Assembly (NCBI RefSeq): GCF_039530945.1
Contig: NZ_BAAAPC010000014.1
Coordinates: 1 to 64,000 of the forward strand
From: Nocardiopsis_C rhodophaea
GTDB taxonomy: Bacteria > Actinomycetota > Actinomycetes > Streptosporangiales > Streptosporangiaceae
Reading direction: 5' to 3'
Length of the DNA stretch: 64,000 nucleotides
Below the pieces are notes generated by a model. The model had not been told where the DNA came from, did not search any database, and saw only the letters and a program-made list of their open reading frames with translations. The position numbers and the translations under genes are program-made. Positions within the stretch are counted from its first letter, which is position 1; every line of letters begins with the position of its first letter. This document shows positions 8,780 through 17,592 of the stretch, in pieces.

Positions 8780-10197
8780 CGAGCGACGACCACAGGCCGA
8801 CGCGCGTGGGCGGCGAGCCAAGAGGCGAGGACGTCGGGGGCAAGGCGCAGGCGCCCTCACCGCCCAGGTTCCGGCTCCACGTCGCGCAGAACCCCTACCT
8901 CCCCCTCGGCGGGACCGAGGTGCAGGCCATCGTCACGGTTTCCGCCGAGGCGGGCACGGCCGCCTCCGGCCCGTCCAGTCCGGCTGCCGGGGCCGCTGCC
9001 GGGGCCGCGCCGGATGCCGCCGAGGTCGTCATCGTCGACACTTCGGCATCGATGTACGGGGAGAAGATCGGCGCGGCCAAGCGCGCCGCACGGGCCGCTG
9101 TGGACGCGCTGCGCGACGGCGCCCACTTCGCCATCGTCTCCGGAGCGGGCGAGGCCGCCATGGTCTACCCCGCCGAGCCGCGGCTCGTCCCGGCAACGGC
9201 CGCGACCCGGCGGGCCGCCAAGGAGGCCCTCGACGGACTGGTGGCCGACGGCGGCACTCGCATGGGCGCGTGGCTGCGCCTGGCCGCCGACCTCTTCGCC
9301 CCGTTCGGCACCGGCGGCACCCTGCGCCACGCCATCCTCCTCACCGATGGCCAGAACAACGAGCAGCCCGACGTCTTCGAAACCGCCCTCGACATATGCG
9401 CCGGCCTGTTCGTCTGCGACTGCCGGGGCGTGGGCACCGACTGGAACGTCGCCGACCTGCGCTGGATCGCTTCGTTCCTCCTCGGCAGCGTCGACATCGT
9501 CGCCGACCCCGCCGACCTGGAGGACGACTTCCGCTTCATGACCGAGCGCGCGATGGCCAAGGGTATCGCCGACGTGCGCCTGCGGCTGTGGACACCGGAG
9601 GCGGCCCGGATCCGGTTCGTCCGGCAGGTGGCGCCGACCGTGGAGGATCTGACCGCCCGGCGGGAGGACCGCGGGCCGCGCACGGGCGACTACCCCACCG
9701 GGTCGTGGGGCACCGAGAGCCGCGCCTACCACGTCGGGGTGGTCGTGCCCATGGGGGCGCCCGGCCGCCGACTGCGCGCCGGGTGGGTGCGACTGCTGGG
9801 CCCGCACTCATCCGAGGACGCGCCGCTGGCCTCGGGCAACATCCTCGCCGAGTGGACCGACGACGAGGCGAAGGCGACAGTGATCGATCCGCGCGTGGCG
9901 CACTACACCGGCCAGGTGGAACTCGCACGCGCGATCCAGGAGGGGCTGCGAGCGCGGCGCGAGGGCGACGAGGCCACCGCGACGCGGCGCCTCGGCAGGG
10001 CCGTCGTCCTGGCGCGCCATTCCGGCGACCAGGCCACCGCCGCCCTGCTGCACAAGGTGGTCGAGGTCATCGATCCGAAGACGGGGACGGTACGGCTGCG
10101 GCCGGTGGTGGACAGGGTCGACGAGATGACGCTCGACACCCATTCGACCAGGACCGTGCGCACGCGCGCCGGTGACGACTCCCCGGGGGCAGGATAG
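8776..10197 (+). CDS. VWA-domain protein of the signalling operon
   Basis: 473 residues, GTG start overlapping the upstream TGA. After a disordered N-terminus and a predicted beta-rich segment, a von Willebrand factor A domain spans about 80-270 with an intact MIDAS: D-T-S-A-S near 88, the Thr in G-G-T-R-M near 160 and L-L-T-D-G-Q near 190. A beta-sandwich-like segment and a helical C-terminus follow, ending at a Thr/Ser-rich stretch (T-L-D-T-H-S-T-R-T) that could be a kinase target. VWA proteins of this type bind partner proteins through a divalent metal. No signal peptide, so cytosolic. Position between phosphatase and FHA gene suggests a scaffold for the kinase pathway; that role is inferred. 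Confidence 0.88.
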   Translation: MTSDDHRPTRVGGEPRGEDVGGKAQAPSPPRFRLHVAQNPYLPLGGTEVQAIVTVSAEAGTAASGPSSPAAGAAAGAAPDAAEVVIVDTSASMYGEKIGAAKRAARAAVDALRDGAHFAIVSGAGEAAMVYPAEPRLVPATAATRRAAKEALDGLVADGGTRMGAWLRLAADLFAPFGTGGTLRHAILLTDGQNNEQPDVFETALDICAGLFVCDCRGVGTDWNVADLRWIASFLLGSVDIVADPADLEDDFRFMTERAMAKGIADVRLRLWTPEAARIRFVRQVAPTVEDLTARREDRGPRTGDYPTGSWGTESRAYHVGVVVPMGAPGRRLRAGWVRLLGPHSSEDAPLASGNILAEWTDDEAKATVIDPRVAHYTGQVELARAIQEGLRARREGDEATATRRLGRAVVLARHSGDQATAALLHKVVEVIDPKTGTVRLRPVVDRVDEMTLDTHSTRTVRTRAGDDSPGAG

Positions 10198-10213
10198 AGA
10201 GAGGAACGAAACC

Positions 10214-10921
10214 ATGCCGACCTGTCCGGCCGGGCACGCCTCGGCCGCGGGTGACTTTTGTGATTTCTGCGGGATCGGCATCCCGACGCCTCCGTATGTC
10301 CGGCGGACCGAAGTCGCCCAGGCCCAGCGGGCCGAGAACTGCCCCGAATGCGGCACACCGCGTGTCGGGCGCTTCTGCGAGGAGTGCGGACACGACTTCT
10401 CGCTCGCCGACCAGACGGTGGCCTCCTCGCTCCCCGTCACGCCCCCGAGCGAGCCGTCGTCGAACCACCTCGCCGAACCGCCGCGGGCCGCCTCGCCCCT
10501 GATCAGGCCGGAGGGCGGCCTGTGGCACGCGGTGATCATGGCCGATCCCGCCTACTACCAGGTCATGGCCGACCGGGGGCTGCTCGACCCCGACGTCATC
10601 AGGTTTCCGGCGAACCCGCGGCGCCGCCGCGTCCCCCTCAACAGGCGGGAGATCCACATCGGGCGGCGCAGCTCCTCCCGCGGGGTCCTCCCCGAGATCG
10701 ACCTCGCCGGGCCGCCCGAAGACCCCGCCGTCTCCCACCTGCACGCCGTACTGCTGGCCCGCCCGGGAGGAGCGTGGGCGGTGGTGGACGTCGGCTCCAC
10801 CAACGGGACGACCATCAACGGCACCGACGACCCCATCGAACGCGACCGGGAGGTACCGCTGCATGACGGCGACCGAATCTATGTGGGTGCCTGGACGGTC
10901 ATCACGGTGCAGAGGGGATGA
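10214..10921 (+). CDS. FHA-domain protein with two zinc ribbons
   Basis: 235 residues. N-terminal C-x-x-x-H...C-D-F-C-G and C-P-E-C-G...C-E-E-C-G modules occupy residues 1-62. A linker containing a possible phospho-Thr (A-D-Q-T-V-A-S-S) follows. The FHA domain covers about 145-235: H-I-G-R-R-S-S-S-R-G, S-H-L-H-A-V-L, and V-D-V-G-S-T-N-G-T-T-I-N-G, containing the Arg, Ser, His and Asn expected for phosphothreonine binding. In mycobacteria PknG's main substrate is the FHA protein GarA; this gene occupies an analogous place, although its N-terminus differs. ATG at 10214 follows a GAGAGAGGAACG. Confidence 0.92.
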   Translation: MPTCPAGHASAAGDFCDFCGIGIPTPPYVRRTEVAQAQRAENCPECGTPRVGRFCEECGHDFSLADQTVASSLPVTPPSEPSSNHLAEPPRAASPLIRPEGGLWHAVIMADPAYYQVMADRGLLDPDVIRFPANPRRRRVPLNRREIHIGRRSSSRGVLPEIDLAGPPEDPAVSHLHAVLLARPGGAWAVVDVGSTNGTTINGTDDPIERDREVPLHDGDRIYVGAWTVITVQRG

Positions 10922-10927
10922 GGCGTC

Positions 10928-12409
10928 GTGCTGAAGGGAACCTCGGACGACCCCTCCATCGCCGACAGCCTCGCCCACGAGGCGATCGAGCGGGTGCGCA
11001 GCGAAGGCCAGATGTCGGAGGCGTTCTGGCCGCAGACGACACCGGCGCGGATCCGCTTCCTGGCGCTGGCGTCACTGGGCATGCTGCTGGTGCTCTTCCT
11101 CATCGTCGGCCTGGCGATCGGGCAGGCGCGCGACGGCATGCGGATCATCGGCCGGGAGGCGGGGCCGAAGGTGATGGCCACATCCGACCTCTACTACGCG
11201 CTCAGCGCCATGGACACCCAGGTGGCCAACATGCTGCTGCTGCGCGGAGAGGGGGAGGAGGCGGAGGTCAGCGCGGCGATGCGCACGTTCGAGGAGCGCC
11301 GCCGCTCCGCCGATGAGGCGATGATGGGCGCGATCCAACTCGTCGAGGGGAACGCGACCCAGGAACGCAACCTTCGGGACATCCTCGACGGGCTCGGCCG
11401 CTATGAGCAGCTCGTGGCGGAGGCCCGGCTGCTGAGCAGGATCGACGACTCCGACGGTCAGGCGTCGGACGAGGTGGTCGACCGCTACCGGACGGCGACC
11501 TGGGAGATGCGCTACGAGCTGCTGCCCAAGGCGCACAACCTCACGCTGAGCGGCGGCGCGGAGATCCGCCAGACCTATGAGGAGAAGCGCACCGCCGCAC
11601 TGGTCGGCCTGATGTGGGTGGCCGCTGTGGGGCTGTTGACCGTGGGGGTGATGGCGGCGCTCCACCGCTACATCGCGATGAAGTTCCGCCGCCGGATCAA
11701 CCCCGCCCTAGCGCTGGCCACCGGCGGCACGCTGGTCGTGACGGTGATGGCCGTGGCGATGCTCGGCACCCAGGCGGAGTACCTGCGGGCGGCCAAGGAG
11801 GACGGAATCGACCGCGTGCTCGACCTGTCCCGGGCGCGCCTGGCCAGCACGAACATGCAGGGGGACCAGAGCCGGTACCTGCTCGATCCGCAGCTGCGGT
11901 TCAACTATGAGCAGCTCTACCTGGAGGAGGCGCAGCGCATCCTGTACCTGAGCCCGGAGGATGGGGACGTCCCCGGCAACCTCGGATCGTACACCGACGA
12001 GGTCGACGTGCTGGCCGGAACCTACACGGACTACCCGGGCGACGCCTACGGCTTCCTCGGCAAGCGGATAGGGGACAGCAGCGTGCCGGGCCAGCAAGCC
12101 GCCCTGGAGCGGGTCGTCCGGGAGTACGCCGTCTTCCACGCAGCCGACCGGGAAATGCGCGACCTCGCGGCGAAGGGCGAGGACGAGAAGGCGGTCGCCC
12201 TGCGGATGGGCAAGGTCGAGCAGGCCTTCGGGCCCTACGAGGCGGCCCTGACGGACCTCATCGGCCTCCACAAGCGGGCCTTCGAGGACGCCGTCGCGGT
12301 CGGGGAGCGGGGTCAGGGCGGGTGGAGCGTGGTGCTCCCGCTGGTGACCCTGTTCATCGCGCTGCTCGTGGTCGCGGGGATCTACCCGCGCCTGGCCGAG
12401 TACCGGTAG
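10928..12409 (+). CDS. glnX: GlnX-like membrane protein with two extracytoplasmic helical bundles
   Basis: 493 residues, GTG start 6 bp after the FHA stop. Four hydrophobic segments lie near 41-66, 224-248, 257-280 and 465-488. They bracket two long helical regions of about 150-190 residues facing outside. This tandem four-helix-bundle layout is that of mycobacterial GlnX, which links the binding protein GlnH to the kinase PknG. Sequence similarity to GlnX is inferred from topology and operon context rather than a named motif. No kinase or HAMP/GGDEF output domain is present, so it must signal through a partner. Confidence 0.82.
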   Translation: MLKGTSDDPSIADSLAHEAIERVRSEGQMSEAFWPQTTPARIRFLALASLGMLLVLFLIVGLAIGQARDGMRIIGREAGPKVMATSDLYYALSAMDTQVANMLLLRGEGEEAEVSAAMRTFEERRRSADEAMMGAIQLVEGNATQERNLRDILDGLGRYEQLVAEARLLSRIDDSDGQASDEVVDRYRTATWEMRYELLPKAHNLTLSGGAEIRQTYEEKRTAALVGLMWVAAVGLLTVGVMAALHRYIAMKFRRRINPALALATGGTLVVTVMAVAMLGTQAEYLRAAKEDGIDRVLDLSRARLASTNMQGDQSRYLLDPQLRFNYEQLYLEEAQRILYLSPEDGDVPGNLGSYTDEVDVLAGTYTDYPGDAYGFLGKRIGDSSVPGQQAALERVVREYAVFHAADREMRDLAAKGEDEKAVALRMGKVEQAFGPYEAALTDLIGLHKRAFEDAVAVGERGQGGWSVVLPLVTLFIALLVVAGIYPRLAEYR

Positions 12410-12502
12410 GACGTGTCGCCGGTCGCGGACGCCCCGGAGGAGGCCGACCGCGCGGACGACACGAACGGCACGTATGCCACCGACGACGAGAGGAGCCGGA
12501 TC

Positions 12503-13342
12503 ATGAGGGTGCGCGGGTCCGTCATCGCGCTCTGCGCGGTGCTGGCGTTGAGCGCCTGCGACCTGGGGCTGAGGGAGACCGGTTCGATCGTCGACCGCGA
12601 GGGCGAGCTGAGGATCGCGGTCAAGGCCGACCAGCCCGGCATCAGTTCGACCACCGGCGACGGCGGGTTCGAGGGGTTCGACGTGGACGTCGCCCACTAC
12701 ATCGCCCAGAGCCTCGGGTACGCGAAGCGGGACGTGAGGCTCTCGGCGGTGTCCTCCAACCAGCGCGAGGACGTGCTGCTCACGGGTGACGAGGAGCAAC
12801 GGGTCGACCTGGTCGTGGCGAGCTACTCGATCACCCCCGAGCGCAAGACCCGGGTCGCGTTCGGCGGCCCCTACTACGTGGCGCACCAGGACATCCTGGT
12901 GGCGGCGGGCGACGAATCGGTCGACGGCGTGCACGACCTGAAGGGCAAGGTCCTCTGCCAGGAGAAAGGCTCGAACTCCGCGAACAGGATCACCAAGGAG
13001 CGCGGCGTCGAGGTGAAGGAGGTCGTGGAGGCCGCCACCTACGGCGGCTGCGCCGACCAGCTCGCCGCCGGCGACGTGGACGCGGTCTCCACCGACGACC
13101 TGATCCTGGCCGGGTACATGCAGCGGGCCCCGGGGAAGTTCCGTCTGGTGAACGCGCCCTTCACCGACGAGAGGTACGGGGTCGGGGTGTCCAAGGACGA
13201 CCTGACCGGATGCGAGGCCGTGAACACCGCGATCACCCAGATGTACCAGGACGGGACCGGACGCAAGCTGCTGGCCAAGTGGTTCGGTGCGACCGGGCTC
13301 CAGGTCACCGAGAGCGTCCCGCAGTTCGAGGGGTGCGAGTGA
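12503..13342 (+). CDS. glnH: GlnH-like solute-binding lipoprotein
   Basis: 279 residues. A short signal ends in the lipobox A-L-S-A-C with Cys19, so the mature protein is membrane anchored outside the cell. The rest is an SBP_bac_3 periplasmic-type fold: L-R-I-A-V-K-A-D-Q-P-G, G-F-D-V-D-V-A-H-Y-I-A, V-D-L-V-V-A-S-Y-S-I-T-P-E-R, and a hinge V-D-A-V-S-T-D-D. Such proteins bind Asp/Glu/Gln. No ABC permease genes accompany it; with GlnX and PknG in the same operon, sensing rather than uptake is likely. The ATG at 12503 follows GAGAGGAG and gives a proper signal peptide; an upstream in-frame GTG at 12413 would not. Confidence 0.9.
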   Translation: MRVRGSVIALCAVLALSACDLGLRETGSIVDREGELRIAVKADQPGISSTTGDGGFEGFDVDVAHYIAQSLGYAKRDVRLSAVSSNQREDVLLTGDEEQRVDLVVASYSITPERKTRVAFGGPYYVAHQDILVAAGDESVDGVHDLKGKVLCQEKGSNSANRITKERGVEVKEVVEAATYGGCADQLAAGDVDAVSTDDLILAGYMQRAPGKFRLVNAPFTDERYGVGVSKDDLTGCEAVNTAITQMYQDGTGRKLLAKWFGATGLQVTESVPQFEGCE

Positions 13343-13583
13343 TCCCCGTGAGGGCGGGGCACGCCGGGGCGGCTGCTCCCGAACCCACGAGGTCCCTGAC
13401 CTGATTCGGCCATGGTCGGCGCGGCACCGAACGGCATGGCGGCTGGTGCCCGAAGATACCCCTGGGGGTGACGAGGCGTGTGGGGAAACGCGGCCGGACA
13501 CGGGGCCGTGAGAGGCCATCCGGCCGCAGCCGAATCGGGGTACACCACGTCACAAAGGTCACGGCCGAAGGGAGTCCAGTACG

Positions 13584-13892
13584 GTGACCATCGTCGAGTT
13601 CCTGAGTGCCCGCCTGGTTGAGGCCGAACAGGCGGCGCAGGCAGCGTCCCCCGCCTCCGGTCCGCCACCGCGCGCGCTCGCCGAGGTGGAGGCCAAGCGG
13701 CGCATCCTCCACGGTTACAACCACGCCTACCGCACCTGCCTGCACACCCTGCACCAGGCTGACGGCTCTGCCGAGGCCAACGGCGCCTGGTCCGCGCTCC
13801 ACGCCTGGCGCCGGGCCCTGGAGTGCCTCGCCGCCATCTACGACGATCACCCCGACTACGACCCGTCCTGGAAGGTGGGGGTAACCTCCTGA
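13584..13892 (+). CDS. DUF6221-like small protein
   Basis: 102 residues, GTG start. The sequence F-L-S-A-R-L-V-E-A-E-Q-A-A-Q followed by A-L-A-E-V-E-A-K-R-R-I-L and a C-terminal Y-D-D-H-P-D-Y-D-P-S-W matches the pattern of actinomycete DUF6221 proteins. Unlike most of that family it lacks the central Cys pair. No known function. Converges on the haloacid dehalogenase gene across a large hairpin. Confidence 0.75.
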   Translation: MTIVEFLSARLVEAEQAAQAASPASGPPPRALAEVEAKRRILHGYNHAYRTCLHTLHQADGSAEANGAWSALHAWRRALECLAAIYDDHPDYDPSWKVGVTS

Positions 13893-13920
13893 GCCTTTCC
13901 CCCGCGATCTCGTGTTCCGC

Positions 13921-14004
13921 TCCGTCCCTCAGTTGATCTCGGCAATACCGACCGAATACCCGTCGGTATGGCGTCGATACTGCTGAGATCAACGGAGGGA
14001 CGGA
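13921..14004. repeat. Imperfect inverted repeat with nested palindrome between convergent genes
   Basis: Arms 13921-13944 and 13981-14004 match at 22 of 24 positions. Inside the loop lies a second, perfect 8-bp inverted repeat, ATACCGAC (13945-13952) and GTCGGTAT (13962-13969). It sits between the ends of two convergent genes, so it may be a bidirectional terminator, but it is longer than a typical one and lacks a T tract. It could equally be a small mobile or extragenic palindromic element. Confidence 0.7.
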
Positions 14005-14061
14005 GCCTGCGATGGTGGAACGCCGGTCACGGGGGGTGGGATACGGGTTGGGCCGACGCGG

Positions 14062-14739
14062 TCAGTCGGGCAGCTCCAGCAATGCGCTCACCACCGGGAC
14101 CAGTCCCTGCCCCGACACGTCGGGCGCCGCGAAGACGCTGGAAAAGCGGCCCTCCAGATGGTCGGACCAGCCGGTGACGAGTCCGGCCCGGTGAGCGCCG
14201 TGCACATCCCAGGCGTGCGCGGTCACCAGGGCCATGTGGTCGCGGTCGACCTCGCACACCTCCGCCGCGTAGTGGTAGGGCTCGGGGGCGGGTTTGAAGC
14301 GGCGCGGCTTGGCCGCCGAAAGCACGTGTTCCACGTGGGCGGTCAGCCCGGCCCGGTCGAGCAGGGAGCGGGTGTTCTCTTCGGACGAGTTGGTCAGCGC
14401 CACCACCCGCACCTCGGCATCGCGGATCCGCCGCATCGCGGCGTCGGCGTCCGGGCGGACGTCCAGCGAGGCGAGCGCCTGCACGATCGACTCCACGGCC
14501 GACTCCGAGACCTGGTGGCCGGTGATGTCCTGCAGCGCGCCGCGCGCCAGCTCGCCGAAGGGGCGGTAGTCACCCGCCGCCGTCAGCGCGAACGCGTCGC
14601 GGAGCACGTGGGCGAACCAGCGGTGCATGAGCACCCGGGGGACCCCCGCCTCGCGGAACCGCCACTCCAGTGGCGTCAGCGGGAACAGGGTCTCCATCAC
14701 GTCGAACGCGATGACGTGTGGACGCCTGGCTTCGGTCAC
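14062..14739 (-). CDS. Haloacid dehalogenase type II / HAD hydrolase
   Basis: 225 residues. HAD motif I is A-F-D-V-M-E-T-L-F (Asp nucleophile; the usual G-T is E-T here). Motif II Ser lies in V-A-L-T-N-S-S, motif III Lys in F-K-P-A-P-E-P-Y, and the motif IV region reads V-T-A-H-A-W-D-V-H-G-A, which is characteristic of L-2-haloacid dehalogenases. The enzyme class hydrolyses 2-haloalkanoates through an aspartyl ester; the natural substrate here is unknown. GTG at 14739 was preferred over an upstream GTG at 14808 because CGGGAG precedes it and the domain begins seven residues later. Confidence 0.85.
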   Translation of the reverse strand: MTEARRPHVIAFDVMETLFPLTPLEWRFREAGVPRVLMHRWFAHVLRDAFALTAAGDYRPFGELARGALQDITGHQVSESAVESIVQALASLDVRPDADAAMRRIRDAEVRVVALTNSSEENTRSLLDRAGLTAHVEHVLSAAKPRRFKPAPEPYHYAAEVCEVDRDHMALVTAHAWDVHGAHRAGLVTGWSDHLEGRFSSVFAAPDVSGQGLVPVVSALLELPD

Positions 14740-15000
14740 GGCATACTCCCGTTCCAGTCCGCCCGGCCGTGCCGGCCCTGACCGCCGCGCCGGGGAAACG
14801 TGCTCCACCAGGGTCCATACCCCGCGCCCGCCGGATCGTCGGGGGATGAGCTGTCTCGCCTACGGCACGCTCGCATAACGACCGGGGAGTCATCTCCCGT
14901 TGTGTGACCGTGGTCACAGAACGCGGCCCGGATTGCGCGGAAGCTAAATTTGGAAGGTCCCTCTACGGCCCGAGGGGGCCGTGATTTGGAGGTGGATGGA

Positions 15001-15435
15001 ATGTCCACGATCGCTCACGCCCGCTCGCACGCGATTACGCACGCCTGGAGGGGCGTGCTGGCGGGGATCGGCGGCGGCATCGTCTTCGGTGTTCTGATGG
15101 CGATGACGGGGATGCTCGAATCCGTCGCCATGCTGGTGGGCAGTGACAGCGCTGTCGTCGGCGGCGTGGTCCACCTGATCATCTCCGCTGCCTTCGGCCT
15201 CGTGTTCGGGCTGCTCGCGGGGGCCTACTCCGACAAGGTGTGGACCCTCCTCGGCGCGGGCGTCGTCTACGGCCTGATCCTGTGGGTCGTCGGTGGGCTC
15301 ATGATTATGCCTTCCATGCTCGGCATGGACATGTTCATGTTCAACCAGATGGCGTGGATGAGCCTCATGGGCCACCTGATCTTCGGAATCGTCCTGGCCG
15401 GAACGATGTTCGCTCTCAGCAAGGGTGACGCGTAG
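15001..15435 (+). CDS. Small four-TM membrane protein
   Basis: 144 residues with four hydrophobic segments near 17-38, 51-75, 80-98 and 117-138. Methionine-rich stretches occur in the last loop (M-I-M-P-S-M-L-G-M-D-M-F-M-F). Start ATG follows a strong TTGGAGGTGG. No named family recognised. The Met-rich loop could bind soft metals, but that is speculation. Confidence 0.75.
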   Translation: MSTIAHARSHAITHAWRGVLAGIGGGIVFGVLMAMTGMLESVAMLVGSDSAVVGGVVHLIISAAFGLVFGLLAGAYSDKVWTLLGAGVVYGLILWVVGGLMIMPSMLGMDMFMFNQMAWMSLMGHLIFGIVLAGTMFALSKGDA

Positions 15436-15473
15436 CGGACCTCTGAGTCCGGCGCCGGTCACCCGCGAAGGTG

Positions 15474-15506
15474 CCCCGCCGCCCCTGGGGAAGTAGGGCG
15501 GCGGGG
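15474..15506. terminator. GC-rich hairpin between convergent genes
   Basis: CCCCGCCGCCC and GGGCGGCGGGG form a perfect 11-bp stem with an 11-nt loop, 39 bp after the membrane-protein stop and before the end of the leftward aldo-keto reductase. Likely a bidirectional terminator. Confidence 0.7.
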
Positions 15507-15599
15507 CCACTGCTGTGTGTCGCGTTCAGCGCCTGCCGATGCCTTACCCCTGGCGGCTCCGGTCAATGCGTGTCATCGCATATCAACGCGGCAACATGT

Positions 15600-16472
<873 letters not shown>

Positions 16473-16563
16473 GCTTGCTCCTTGATCGTGTGCTGCGTGA
16501 AGGTTTCCGCTGAATCACAGGAGTGCCGCACGGGGCAGGAGCGGCGCACGGCGCTCGCCTAAA

Positions 16564-16577
16564 GAACCAGGTGGTTC
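16564..16577. promoter_or_regulatory. TetR operator copy 1
   Basis: GAACCAGGTGGTTC: perfect 6-bp arms around a 2-bp centre, in the divergent promoter region between the aldo/keto reductase and the TetR gene. Confidence 0.65.
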
Positions 16578-16614
16578 GCGAATTGGACACTATGCCCGCG
16601 CGATCACACCGGTC

Positions 16615-16628
16615 AAACCATCTGGTTT
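16615..16628. promoter_or_regulatory. TetR operator copy 2
   Basis: AAACCATCTGGTTT: perfect 6-bp arms around a 2-bp centre, sharing the A-A-C-C-A/T-G-G-T-T core with copy 1. It ends 14 bp before the TetR start, where bound repressor would block its own expression. Confidence 0.7.
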
Positions 16629-16642
16629 GCGATACTGGTCTC

Positions 16643-17266
16643 ATGCGAGCACAGGGAGAGGCGACACGCGCACGCATCCTCGCCGCCGCGGCCGAGGAGT
16701 TCACCGTGCACGGCGTGGCCGGCGCCCGTATCAACCGCATCGCCGACACCGCGAAGGCCAGCAAGGAACGCCTCTACGCCTACTTCGGCACCAAGGAGGA
16801 GCTGTTCAGCGAGGTGATCTCGGCCAACGTGGAGCAGATCGTCGAGGCGGTGCCCATCAGCGAGGACCTGCCCGACTACGTGGGTCGGCTGTTCGACTAC
16901 CTCAACGCCGACCCGAGACGGCAGCGGGTGCTGGCGTGGGCCTGGCTGGAGGGGCCGGGCGAGGGGCTGCCCGAGGGCCACCCGCGCCTGAACGCCTACC
17001 GGGACAAGGCCGCCACGGTGCGCCGGGCCCAGGAGGCAGGTCGCGTTGATCCGGCGTGGGACCCCTACGAACTGCTGGCGATGCTGTGCTCGCTCGCCTC
17101 GGCGTGGCTGATGGCGCCGCACGAGTTGCGCACCCTCGCCGTCCAGGAGGCTCCCGAGCGCGGACGGGACCACCGGCGGGAGGCCGTGGTGGAGGCAGCG
17201 CGGCGCCTGGTCCGCACCGCCCCCGCCGCACCGCGGCACGGCGAGCAGGACCCGGCGGTGACCTGA
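16643..17266 (+). CDS. TetR family regulator
   Basis: 207 residues. The HTH spans about 8-55: A-T-R-A-R-I-L-A-A-A-A-E-E-F, then I-N-R-I-A-D-T-A-K-A-S-K-E-R-L-Y-A-Y-F-G-T-K-E-E-L-F. The C-terminal domain is a helical ligand-binding region with a disordered tail. Twin palindromes upstream point to autoregulation and control of the aldo/keto reductase. ATG at 16643 begins just before the HTH; earlier in-frame codons would run through the operators. Confidence 0.92.
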   Translation: MRAQGEATRARILAAAAEEFTVHGVAGARINRIADTAKASKERLYAYFGTKEELFSEVISANVEQIVEAVPISEDLPDYVGRLFDYLNADPRRQRVLAWAWLEGPGEGLPEGHPRLNAYRDKAATVRRAQEAGRVDPAWDPYELLAMLCSLASAWLMAPHELRTLAVQEAPERGRDHRREAVVEAARRLVRTAPAAPRHGEQDPAVT

Positions 17267-17297
17267 GCGGCGGGCCACCGCGGCGGCCCTTCCTTCG

Positions 17298-17588
17298 TCA
17301 GCCGCCGGCCACGGACGGCATCACCCGCACCTCGCTGCCGTTGGTGACCGGGGTGTCGAGGCCGGACAGCGCGCGGCACTCGTCGGCGTCGACGTAGACA
17401 TTGACAAAGCGCCGCAGGCGGCCCTGCTCATCGCGGATCCGCTGGTTCAGGCGCGGATGGCGGGACGCCAGCTCGTCGAGGACACCGCGCAGGGGCAGGG
17501 TGCCATCGGCGCCCAGCGGGATGTCGACCTTGGCCGCCCCGCCGGAGTCGGCCCGGAGCGCCTGCGGAAGGAACACGGTCGCGCCCAT
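17298..17588 (-). CDS. MoaD/ThiS family sulfur-carrier-like protein
   Basis: 96 residues with a ubiquitin-like beta-grasp pattern. It ends in V-M-P-S-V-A-G-G, the diglycine that is adenylated and thiocarboxylated in MoaD/ThiS proteins. Other markers: R-F-V-N-V-Y-V-D and N-G-S-E-V-R-V-M-P. It begins 4 bp after the stop of the BNR-repeat gene, so the two are co-transcribed. No moaE, moeB or thiG is in the window, so molybdopterin or thiamine roles are not supported; the partner may be the propeller protein or an unlinked enzyme. Confidence 0.9.
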   Translation of the reverse strand: MGATVFLPQALRADSGGAAKVDIPLGADGTLPLRGVLDELASRHPRLNQRIRDEQGRLRRFVNVYVDADECRALSGLDTPVTNGSEVRVMPSVAGG

Positions 17589-17592
17589 GGGC

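Noticed and set aside
11708..13519. 603-residue leftward frame
   Set aside because: It is opposite the GlnX/GlnH genes and lacks any domain, so a shadow.
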